Below are positions 43,720-56,400 of a stretch of 64,000 bases of DNA, piece after piece (the stretch's first letter is position 1; each line of letters begins with the position of its first letter). The stretch spans positions 47,756,510-47,820,509 of the forward strand of contig CM055095.1 in NCBI GenBank assembly GCA_029204225.1, in the 5' to 3' direction. The notes under the pieces were generated by a model. That model had not been told where the DNA came from. It ran no database searches and saw only the letters and a list, made by a program, of their open reading frames with translations. The position numbers and the translations under genes are program-made. This DNA is from Diphasiastrum complanatum. Its lineage: Eukaryota; Streptophyta; Lycopodiopsida; Lycopodiales; Lycopodiaceae.

Positions 43720-44470
43720 TGGTTTTCCATCTTTTGGGAATTACCATGGGGCTCACAGAATACATGATAGCCTTGCAAGTGAGCGTTCTTCCTCCTTTGA
43801 GACTCTAAATCTAGTCTTTCGACCTGATCTTAGTTGCATCCAATCAAGAGATCCTTTCTTAAGTTTTCACGTTGGGAAAATATCTTGTGAGGAAGGCAAT
43901 AGTATCTCTTAGATCTGGGAATACAAGATCTAAGATTTGGGAAGTGGAATTCGGAAATGCAGAAGGTTGAGAAATGTAAAAGTTTTGGGAACACGATGAT
44001 TGGTAAAATGAATGTGTGAAAATGTAAATTTGGGAAGATGAAATGAAAAAGAGTTTGGGAATATAGAAGATAGAAGGTAAAGTGACGGAGATCTTGGGAA
44101 ATATCAGTTGTGGAGAGATATTTTGGGAATAGTTGTGGAGAGATATTTGGGGAATATAAATCTAGAAAGGCAACTTCAAAAAAAAAAAAAAAAAAGTTTG
44201 GGAAAGTGAAAGTTTATGAACTTCAAAATTTGGGAATGCAATTGTGGGATCTGGAAAATACAAAAAATTTGGGAATGTATGTTTGGAAGATGGAGTGTAT
44301 AAATTAAGAAAAAAAAGTTATGAAAATTCAAGATCTGTGAATGTAAGGGTGTGGAACAGATTTTGGGATTATGGAAATGGAGGGTTGGGGAATGCAGATC
44401 TAGATGAGAAGTTTGGGAAATGCAGGTTTGGAGATCTCAAGGATGGAAATTTGGATGTGGAAAATGTAGG
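43720..44470. repeat. Degenerate TTTGGGAA repeat field
   Basis: The octamer TTTGGGAA or one-base variants occurs about 14 times between 43720 and 44420, for example at about 43931, 44029, 44053, 44125, 44200, 44228, 44268 and 44412. Spacing is mostly 25-70 bp. Intervening DNA is purine-rich, with no coding potential. Confidence 0.7.
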
Positions 44471-46288
<1,818 letters not shown>

Positions 46289-46357
46289 CAAGCAGAACTA
46301 ACTACCTAAACTTATAAGCAAACACACATGCTGAATTAGGAGCTAAGTTAGCTATAT

Positions 46358-46362
46358 CTTAG
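46358..46362. repeat. Target-site duplication CTTAG, left copy
   Basis: CTTAG lies directly left of the chromovirus LTR and again at 51515-51519 directly right of the other LTR. Confidence 0.92.
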
Positions 46363-46888
46363 GGTTATGTACCCATAAGGGTACGCAACAGGAAACTTGA
46401 GGTGACGGTCTCAATTATGGGACGGAACGCTGATCTGGAGCTATAGGTCTTTTGGGTGCCATGTGTCAATGTCTCATTGGCACGCGTTGACTCGTTGTTA
46501 TGGACTTGCGTCAGTGTGCACAACTACCGCATGTCGTTAGTCATGTGTGACTCCTATGGAGGGAGATGACCCACCTGGACTATGTATATAGAGGGGGGTC
46601 TCCATGAGCTGAGCATCCATTCTCTCTTGGAGAATGAAGAGCTCTTCCACTGGTGGTCAGGTCAGGATGAGTATCTAGGCCTCAGGATGTAGGTAGGTGA
46701 GGGTCGAGGGTAAGGCATGGTGGTATGGGACACCATGGCTTACATGAGATTTGAGCTTGCTTGATGGTGGCCTGTAGCTTCAGTGCACGGGGGTGAGGTG
46801 GCGATACCTTTGTGGTTGGGTGGTAACATAGCATTCGTCACTTGTTTGTGCTTTAGCAATGACCGGCATGACGATGGGGATTCTAACA
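46363..46888 (+). mobile_element. 5' LTR of a gypsy chromovirus (526 bp)
   Basis: Aligns without length change to 50989-51514, with about 38 differences (7 percent) by my count, mostly transitions. The terminal TG has become GG. The primer-binding site TGGTATCAGAGCC begins at 46891. A TATATAGAG promoter-like stretch lies near 46585. Confidence 0.95.
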
Positions 46889-47206
46889 GTTGGTATCAGA
46901 GCCACCGATCATTGTGAATAAGGTGCAATCGCTCTAACTTATGTTTTTGGTTGGTTTGAGCTTTTAGCTGATGTTTTTGAAGGCTTAGTTAATTTTGTTG
47001 AATCGATCTGAACAACTTTGCTTTTTGGTTCGTCTCAATCTGAGGTCGTTTTGATTGAAAATGAACCACCTTTGCTAGCTACGATGGTAGTAGTCAGTTT
47101 TTTTTTAATGTTTTATGGTTTTTAAAAAACTTCAAAAACCGATTTCGTTTATGGCCTTATTTTGAGTTTTGGAAGTCAAATTTTTTTTTGCATACAAAGT
47201 TTTCTT

Positions 47207-47248
<42 letters not shown>

Positions 47249-48488
47249 TATATATATATTTTGTCTGGCACCTGCGCTCTAGCGCGCGTGAATCCGTATG
47301 GCTCTCAGGCAAATTCTGGTTTTCTGCAACAGCACACAGGCTGCGCAGGCGGAAGAGCAGGCCCTGTCTGCTTTTAATTTCAAGGGAGGGGTTCGTTTAG
47401 GTACTTGGGCTTTGCCTTGAGTTTTTAAAAGGCAGCCGCAGACTTCTCTATATTCTGTGGGGAGAGAAGTACCTTTCACAAAATAAAAGCCTTTTATAAA
47501 AGTACTAAGTACTTATAAAGTACCTTTGATGGGATCTTGCAAAAAAAAAGTCAAAGTAAAACTTTTTGGAATCCGAGACTCTCTCAAAGTTTATTATCTC
47601 TTAAAACCTTCACTATTCAACTTTGTAAACTTCAAATAAATAAAGTTTATGATTAAACTATTATGTACCTTACAAGTACATGTTAAATCTTTAAGCTAAG
47701 TTTTCAAAGTTTGTTTTAAAAAGTTTTAAAAGAGAACTTTGAGTTTAGAATTTAACTTTGCAAGCTTTCAAAGACACAAAACTATTATTGAACCATGGTT
47801 TGCTTATGAAAATTATTAAGAAAGGGGGAAGAAAATAAAATAAAAGTACACAACTGTACTTGCAAGCTGTACTTGCTGCAAGAACAGATCTATGTGGCCT
47901 TCCTTCTATCTCTCTTAGTCTCTTTCATGGGCTTAAACCACCTCTTTGTAATTTTCCACCTGCATACAAAGAAAAATTGGTAAATCCTTCATCCTTTTCA
48001 CTTTTGGGGAGGAAATTTGATGTTTTTTCCTCCCCCTCCTCCTCATGAACGTACAGTTGTACCTGCATTTTCTCCTTTGCCTAAGGACAAGCCTTAGAGG
48101 AGATTTAGGTGTATCTTTAGGCCATAAGGCCATGAGGTCAAGGCGGTGACCCAAAAGTTGGGTGGGGACGTGACCCAAGTGACCCTTGGGTGAGGTGGCG
48201 TAAAGAGGGTGGTGGCCATGTGAGTTGAGGGTAGGTGGACGCCATAAGGGGATGCCACTTGTTTTAGGAGCCCATGTGCTTGCTAGGTGGCGACCATAAG
48301 GCCCGCCACCCGGCAAGGCTTTTTTAAGAAGGAAAAGAAATGGGATGGGGGGGGGGGGTATAGGCTCCATTTACATCTTTGAGGTGCTTATTGTGGCTTA
48401 GTCCCCTTAAGTAGTGGTCTCAAGTTCTCTAAGTCCTTTTGTTGTGAAGCCCTTGCAGTTTTTTCTTTGCCTTCTTCCTTAGTGCGCC
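46889..48488 (+). other. Chromovirus primer-binding site and leader
   Basis: PBS TGGTATCAGAGCC at 46891-46903, then about 1.6 kb of untranslated leader with a (TA)n tract (47209-47260) and a G12 run (about 48347-48358). Confidence 0.75.
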
Positions 48489-50976
48489 ATGGACTCTGTT
48501 ATGCCCTCGGGTGAAGGACCATCTTCACCACCTCCTCCTCCTGATGTAAATACTAACCAGCTTGTTCAGGCCCTAAATATGCTGCAAAATCAAATTTTAG
48601 AAATGCAGGCCAAGCATGCCGCGACCGAGCAAGAGTGGCGTTCTTCGACGCACTCGCGGTCCATTGGCATTTATCCGATGTTTAATCCGGAATTCTTTCG
48701 GGTGAAAAGAAAGATCGGCTTCCCGATGTGGTATTGTTGTGGCTAGATCGATGGAATAGTCATTTTTCCATGCACGATGCGCTTGATAGTACGAAGATCG
48801 CTTCCACTCTCATGTTTTTACGCGGTAAGGCGTTTACATGGTGGCAAGATCTAAAGGAGAGGGCTACTGCCCCTTCTACATGGGATGCCTTTCAAGAAGC
48901 CTTTAAAACGGCTTTTCTTCCGGTGTTGGATGATTTTGAGTATTAACGGCGTTTTGCCACCGTGCAGATGGGTACTAGGCCGTTAGATGCCTATATCCAG
49001 GAATTCCAAGAAAATTTGCCTCGATTCGCCTCGCGAATCGATCCTATCCTGTTAAAGTTACATTTTATTTTGGGGCTTCCAAAGGAATTTTAGCTAGAAG
49101 TGAGGCGTAACCAACCGTAGACAATCGAAGATGCGGTTCGCTTTGCGAAAATCTTCGATGACGCCCATTTTGCCTCTCGCAAGGAGCAAGCTTTGCCCAA
49201 GGTTGAACAGAAAGAAAAGAAATTTTTCAAGAAGCGAGACAGAGACAAAACGGCGGACACCGGTTCCCAAGGCGGGAAAAAACGCGTCAATTTGGAGCGC
49301 GCCGACTACGACAAGACGAGAACCGGCGGGTTGTGCTTCTCCTGCATGGAGAAGGGGCATCTTTCAAAAGATTTCCCAAAGAAAAAACAAAAGAAATCTG
49401 GCGGGCAACTTAAATCTTTTAAAGCGCCAAGTAATTCTAGTATTTCTTTTGTTAATTTATCCTTTAAGGATGGCACTAGTTGCAAGAATTGTTGTTTTGA
49501 TACAGCTGTTTTTGGCCCCCATGATCTCATTTGTATGAATGGAATTGTAGGACGCCAAACTGTGTCTGTTCTATTTGATGATGGATCCACACATAACTTC
49601 ATAAATGCTAAATTGGTGCAAAAGCTCAGGGCGACTACCATGCCAAGTAATCACTTGTACGTGGTGAAAATGGCGTCGGGGGAAGATCGACAAGCTTGGG
49701 ATCAGCTTGTTCCTCAGCTGTCGCTTCAGATTTAAGATTATGTTGAACCGCTAGATTTTCATATTATGAACTTGGATAGTGTAGACATAATCTCAGGAAA
49801 AGAATGGTTTTATTCCAAAACGAGTCTTTAAGAAAGGATTATGTTACTCATTGTATTTCTTTTTTGCATAAAGGCTCGTTAGTTGAGCTAAAAGGCGATT
49901 TAAATAGGCCTTTTGATCCTTTGGTATCTGCTTTAGAAGTTGTAGAATATTTGAAAGATTCTGGTAATAAAATTTATCTTTGTTTTTTGAAAGACCTGCT
50001 TTTCCGAAAGGGAAGGGTTTGTGTGCCGGATAGGGAAGACTTGCGGGCCCAAATCTTGCAGCAGTGTCATGACAACCCTTGTGCTGGTCACCCGGGCATA
50101 CATAGGACACTTGACCTTGTTAGGCAGAATTTCTTCTGGCCTAAGATGAAAGGTCATGTGAAGGCATGCGTTCAAAGTTGTGAACAATGCCAACAAAACA
50201 AAGCGGAACGACTCAAAGTTGCGGGTCTTTTACATCCCTTGGAAATTCCCAATAAGAAATGGAAAAGTATTTCAATGGATTTTGTGGTTGGACTCCCTAA
50301 AACCCGGAGTGATCACGATGCCATTTGGGTGGTGGTTGACAGGCTAGCCAAGATGGCGCAATTTATACCAACTAAATTAACTGTCAAGGCATCTAAACTA
50401 GCCCAGCTTTTTGTTGAAAAGTTGTTCAGATTGTATGGTTTGCCGAATGATATTGTTAGTGATCGTGACTTCAAATTCACTGGCAAGCAGTTTTTGAAAA
50501 ACTTGAAACAACTCTTAGTCTTAGTTCTTCGGATCACCCAGAATCTGATGGGCAGACTGAACGAGTCAACCAGACGTTGGAGGATATGCTTAGAGCATAC
50601 GTTTCTCACCGACAGTCTGACTGGGAAAAGTATCTCCCTTTGGTAAAGAAAATCAATCCGGTCGCGTTTCAGCGAGATCTTCCGATTGGGGTTGGGGTTC
50701 ATCCTGTTTTCCATGTAAGTCGTTTAAAAGAACGACTTGTAGGAAGGATTCCCTAATTCCGGAAGGTGAACTAGTTGAGCTCGAGGATCCGTCTACCTTT
50801 GTGCCTAATGTACCTGAAAAAGTTGTTGACGTTCGTCGTCACCAATTGAGAAACCGTTGGTTTATGAGTTTCTCGTACGTTGGAAAGGTAAGACTAATGA
50901 CGAGGACACATGTGAGAGAGAGGACTATTTAAGACTGAACTTCCCGGGCTTGCTCCCATTAGGAGGAGACTCTTAA
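48489..50976 (+). pseudogene. Chromovirus gag-protease-integrase-chromodomain, RT/RNase H deleted
   Basis: Gag starts MDSVMPSGEGPSS at 48489. A shift near 48735 leads to LDRWNSHFSMHDALDSTKIA and FTWWQDLKERATAPSTWDAF, with in-frame stops at 48944 and about 49091. The knuckle reads CFSCMEKGHLSKDF, its last Cys replaced by Phe. The protease site reads LFDDGSTHNFIN (usually DSG or DTG). After a stop near 49733 the frame enters integrase directly: HPGIHRTLDLVRQNFFWP, CVQSCEQCQQNKA, SISMDFVVGLPKTRSDHD and IVSDRDFKFT. After a shift near 50507 come SDHPESDGQTERVNQTLED, GVHPVFHVSRLKERLVG and, after more shifts, a chromodomain-like EKPLVYEFLVRWKGKTNDED to about 50976. RT and RNase H are absent between about 49830 and 49990. 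The element cannot be autonomous. Confidence 0.88.
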
Positions 50977-50988
50977 AGGGGGAGGGAA

Positions 50989-51514
50989 TGTTACGTACCC
51001 ATAAGGGTACGCAACAGGAAACTTGAGGTGACGGTCTCAGTTATGGGACGGAACGTTGATTTGGAGCTCTAGGTCTTTTGGGTGTCACATGTCAATGTCT
51101 CATTGGCACGCGGTGACTCGTTGTTATGGACCCGCATTAGTGTGCACAACTACCGCATGTTGTTAATCATGCGCGACTCCTATGGAGGGAGATGACCCAC
51201 CTGGACTATGTATATAGAGGGGGATCTCCATGAGCTGAGCATTCATTCTCTCCTGGAGAATGAAGAGCTCTTCCACTGGTGGTCAGGTCAGGACGAGTAT
51301 CTAGGACTTAGGATGTAGGTAGGTGAGGGTCGAGGGTAAGGCATGGTGGTATGGGACACCATGGCTTACATGAGATTCGAGCTTGCTTGATGGTGACATG
51401 TAGCTCCGGTGCACGAGGGTGAGGTGGCAGTACCTCTATGGTTGGGTGGTAACGTAGCGTTCGTCACTTGTTTGTGCTTTAGCAATGACCGACATGACGA
51501 TGATGATTCTAACA
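50989..51514 (+). mobile_element. 3' LTR of the chromovirus (526 bp)
   Basis: Starts TGTTACGTACCCATAAGGG just after the polypurine tract AAAGGGGGAGGGAA and ends GATTCTAACA. The target duplication CTTAG follows. Confidence 0.95.
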
Positions 51515-51519
51515 CTTAG
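51515..51519. repeat. Target-site duplication CTTAG, right copy
   Basis: Matches 46358-46362. Confidence 0.92.
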
Positions 51520-52566
51520 GAACAAGACATAAAACACAAAGTTAAGCTAAAATTAGTCAAACACCATAATAGAGCAAGTGTGGACCCAATATGACAGAAC
51601 CTTGTTCTCTTGTATCAAGGATGAAAAATCACAAAGAGGAGGTTTCTTCTTATAGAAACTTTGTGGGTCCTCCTTTCCACATTTGCTTATGGAACAAGAC
51701 ATTTCAAATCTCAAAATACAATGCAAGTCTCTTTTTAAAAATTTGACTTTGACTTTGACGTAACTTTTTAGTCTAAGTTTAAACCTTGAGACTTGTCAAT
51801 AGAGAGAGAGAAGCTTTATTAACGTCTTTTGGGCACCATGCGTGCATAAGACCAAAAAGAAAATATGTACAAGCAATAGTGGGAGGCCGTGGCCGTAAAA
51901 TGCTATAAACTAGCTACGAATGAAAGTAGAACAAAGCAGAAGTGAAATAAGCCCACAACCCGGGCCAAGTATAACATAAAAACTACAAAAAAAGTACCAA
52001 TGCTCACAACCCTGGCCAGGTGGAGAATAAGTACATATCAGCGAAAGTAAGTGTGAAATGTCCACTGTGGAGTGTACAGTGGGCCATGATGGAAGCAAGT
52101 GGCGACTACATTTGGGCTTTTTTTGCGGTGGCACAGAGATATGAATCTCATCATCGGAGTCATCAGCATGTGCTTGAGTTCGAAAGAAGCCAATGAGAAG
52201 CAGCTGCTGGGAGTCTAACCCCAGGTGATCTGGTACAGACAGATGAGACTGACGGAGAGTAAGCATCTCACGAGATCTATCTCGTGAGATATATATATAT
52301 AGATGCTAAATTGCTTTGTGGTATGGGCAACAATATGAGGCATTATGCAACTCATGGCATTTGACTTCCGTTAAACATTGACTTTTGCAAAAACTATGTT
52401 GACCAATTTAAACACCTAGACCACTTTGCAATGCAAGGCCAAAAATCACGAAAGCAAGGCGAAGGCATTTAGTGATCCTATCATAATCACATTGGTTTGA
52501 ATTGTGAATTTAGTAGTAACCACGAGAGCTTTATCTATACAAATACAAGCCCAAGCCCTAAATGCA
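51520..52566. other. Intergenic DNA upstream of the IDM1-like gene
   Basis: A 118-codon minus-strand frame (52266-51910) shows no domain I recognise and is probably spurious. At 52265-52290 a perfect inverted repeat (ATCTCACGAGAT, CT, then its complement) is followed by a short (TA)n tract. Confidence 0.4.
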
Positions 52567-52593
52567 CCCCCCACCCCCCCCCCCCCCCCCCCC
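52567..52593. repeat. C-rich homopolymer tract
   Basis: CCCCCCACCC followed by an uninterrupted run of about 20 C residues. It lies about 0.9 kb upstream of the IDM1-like start codon. Confidence 0.95.
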
Positions 52594-53489
52594 GTCCTTT
52601 GGTTGCGTCCCCGTTCCTCCCTCTTCCGCTTAATTTGAAATTGGGTGGTAGAGTTATGATGGTAGCCTCGCTTACCTCTTTCCTTCCGAGTGTCTTCGAA
52701 GCGTCGAGCTGCGCTAGTATATGTCGTTTACGGCAGCGCTATCGCAAGGGTCTTCTTCGGTGGGGAGGGCGAGCTTGGAAGACAAAGCGATCGGGAAAGC
52801 AGATCTGGAGGTTTGGGAGCGTTTGATGATACACTCTTTGTTTTCCTTCGAACAAGGCCTAAGAGCCGTCCTTCAAGCAGAATCTGTATGGTGTGTTTCT
52901 GTCTCGCTTACCTTCGGAATTCAGATGCTGGAAGCCAAGGAAATACCCCGAAATAGCTACAGATGAAGTAGTTTTCTAGGATCTACTCGTTTTTCCTTTT
53001 GTTTAATCGTTTCGTTTGATCAAAATATGATCCTTATGGAGCTTTGACTGATTTGGATTTGAGTTTTTGGCTTGCTTAACATGAGGAATCGTTCTAGTCA
53101 GCGTACGGCAGTTGGTTCGTAGTGATTCATTTGTACGGCATGCATGCTTATTATTCGGAGTTTACCGAAAGAGTTCGGTTAATAGATGGGGTTATTCTTG
53201 AAATCTACCGATTTTTCATCCGATTGTTGGCTTATTCAGAAGGAAAACCAATCTGAAAGATGAATACGCACAAGATGATATCACTTCCGTTTTCCAGAAT
53301 CGATCCTTGGGATGCCCTTCTTGGTTGAGGTTAGGTTACGTAGGATTTGTTAGTTGTTAGTATTAAGGTCAAGCACGTTTCTCTAGGTTCCTTCATTTTT
53401 GATTTCAGCATTGAGTGTTGAAATCGCGGATTAATTTGATTCTAACTTTTTTACCCTGAGTGAGAACGTTGTACAATAGAGATCACGGC
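52594..53489 (+). promoter_or_regulatory. Probable promoter/5' untranslated region of the IDM1-like gene
   Basis: No conserved coding frame. A pyrimidine-rich acceptor-like TTCATTTTTGATTTCAG ends at 53408, and a possible donor GGAG/GTTTGG lies near 52809. An untranslated first exon with an intron is therefore likely. This is inferred from splice-site appearance only. Confidence 0.45.
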
Positions 53490-56400
53490 ATGGGTTCAAA
53501 ACGATATGTTCGTGATTTGAGCCCTGAATTTGGAACCGGTTTATTGGAGAAGCGAACCAAGCATTATGACCCATGCGCACATCTGCGAGGATTCAACAAT
53601 AATGTTGAAGGCATTCAACCTTGTGATGAGAGCATGAAGAGGGGTTATTATCTAGGGTTTTTAGGTGGCGCTGTTCTGAAGGAAATTGATTTGGCTGCTA
53701 GAGAAAGAGACTCATTCAATGTGTCACAGTTTCAAATGAGGGCCAGTGGGAGGAAAAGTAAAAGTTTAACTTCGGGGAACCATATTAGTAATGTGAAGTT
53801 CTATAAAAAGTCATTCGATGGGGACTCTGAAGTAGCTAGCGTAAGAATTTCCTCCAACATCCACACAGTCAACAATGAAGTAGGTCACACCAAGTCCTGT
53901 GCTCCACTCTTCATTAGCACAAGGAGTTATACAGGAGAATCTAGGAATGACAAGCTTCGAAAGAAGATGTTTTCAAGTGAGCAGGAAGGGAAGCAGGTTA
54001 TGGAAGGTTCTGGACTCGGTTCTCCTTCAAAAGTGGTGAAAGACAAAAGCTTTAGGGCTCATGCTGGGCATCGTGTGCAAGTTGTTCCCTCGCCAACTGG
54101 AATGTTCAGTGATATGACTGAAGCTGGTGCAGCCACCAGCAACTCTGTTTTGTCTCGGCTGATTGCTTCAAGAGTTATTAAAGCAAATGAGACAGTTAGG
54201 TACTTAAGGAAAAAGGATTCGAGTGTAATGAAAGAAGGTAGACTAACTCAACAGGGCGTGCTATGTACCTGCTGTGACGAACTATTCTCGCTGTCCTTAT
54301 TTGAAGCCCATGCGGGAAGCAAATTGCATCGTCCTGCAGCGAACATGTTCTTGGCTGATGGCCGGTCGCTTGCTGATTGTCAAAATGAAAGAACACAGCC
54401 CCAGCATACCCGAAAGATTATAGAACCCCTCAGGCTGGCTGATGGCAGCAAGGAGTTGATGTCAGCAGCAAAAGTCAGATTGAGTAAAGAAAAGATTATA
54501 GAACCCTTCAGGCTGGCTGATGGCAGCAAGGAGTTGATGTCAGCAGCAAAATTCAGTTTGAGTAAAGAAAAGATTATAGAACCCTTCAGGCTGGCTGATG
54601 GCAGCAAGGAGTTGATGTCAGCAGCAAAAGTCAGATTGAGTAAAGAAGAGGTGGGTGTTCTTCGTGAAGGGGATATTATATGTGGCATATGTGCTAATGG
54701 AGGACAGCTTATTTGCTGTGATGGTTGCCCTTCAACCTTCCATCAAGAGTGCCTCAAGATTAAGGTATATCTATGAACTTTGCTAGATTGACGAGGCTCT
54801 GGTTCTGTTACTGCCTCTTCCTCAAAGGTTTGACAGAGAGCTTATACATTTTTCTGTTTATCCATTAGACAAAGTTTTCAGATTTTCTGTGCATTGGATG
54901 CTATTCTTAAATCTTAATTGTTGAACATCCGTTTGATCTTTTGCAAATTTTGGGAACTTAATTTAATATGGATTTATGGCTTTGCATCCTCAAGCATGAT
55001 GTATGTTTCAAACATATGAGGTCTTTGAGTCATCCATCCAAATGTATGTTTTTGGAAATATTAAACATCTCAAGAGGCAAAGATCGGCTTTATATTTCTA
55101 TTGTTATAAATTTAATTCTTTTTCAGATTACAATCAACTTTCTACATACAGCCTTGGTGCATTGATGACACTATTATGACCATATTTTGAGCATATTGAA
55201 TATAAGTTATTTTTATGTGAGACTCTTGAACATTCATAACAAAAGCTTAACCAAATGTCCCTTTATTGTTTTGGCTTTTGCAATTGATCAAGTTGTGTTA
55301 AAAGACAATCTTAGATAGTTTGGAATATTGAAATTTTAAATACCAGATCCACTTATTCGTTGACATTCGAGTTGAAGAGCCTTAACCCTGGTAAATGCAG
55401 CATTTTGCCTATGTCGCTTGAATGCATTACAAGAGACAAAGTTAGATTTGGAAAATTGCCGAATCGTGTTCTGACCGAGTTTAAATATATATCTCGATTT
55501 CAGCATTATCAAGGAAACAAATCCTTCCACAAACCATCAAGTTGTCCCTCTATATGCACTAGAGGTTGGTGAGCTGCAAAGTTCAAGAATTTGGTGCATG
55601 GTGCCAGGTGCTAGACACGCTGTTATGTCCTAGGAGTCACTCATCCTGCATTTGTGCATCCACTTAAACCAAATAGCATGTAGATAGTGTTTCCATTTTG
55701 CAGTAAAAAGTATCAATTACCAATCATATGTTTGTATCATAATTGCAATTAGCGTTCTGGAATTCTGTCTCAGAATGCAGCAATGCGTTGTTTATTTATT
55801 TATTTATAATATGTGACTCAAAGTACAGATTTTAACATGGGCAATTTGATGGTGTTCTTTAAATTTATTTCTTTTAAGCACCACTATGCATTGTACAGGC
55901 CCTTTTTGCCATATATTGTCAGATTATAGGGACTGTAAAACCCTAGAATCATGTCTAAATTTTTTATGGACTACAGAGCCCTAGTTTTAGTGTCCGAGAA
56001 AGCCGACAAAGCATAGGAGTGGAACCGCCATCTTTTGTCAAAATCCGTTATCATGAAATTCTTGACGATTTTTTTATAAAGGCTTGTTAACCCTGTCATG
56101 AGTAATCGTCCTTAGAAAATTGGGAAGGCATTGACAATCGTACAGTTCTCACAATTATGGGGTGAGGCCAAGTCTATTGTTGTAGGGATTTTGTAGGATT
56201 GATTTGGAATAGACATGCTTGAACAAGTGAAGGCCAAATGGCAAAGCATATGACAGTGGGTCCATAAGCCTCTCCATGTTGCAAATATACTGCATGCATC
56301 GCAGAAGATAGAGGTGAAGTTCCACACCTTGAGCAGGATGACATTTGGTTGACATAGATGCAATAGCTTATTCTAAACGTCAATAGATGGCAAACACTTG

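Noticed and set aside
46363-51514. Endogenous pararetrovirus
   Set aside because: It has two LTRs, a target duplication, an integrase and a chromodomain; no movement or coat protein motifs.
51910-52266. 118-codon minus-strand frame
   Set aside because: No motif or family resemblance; ends at a palindrome and lies in intergenic DNA.
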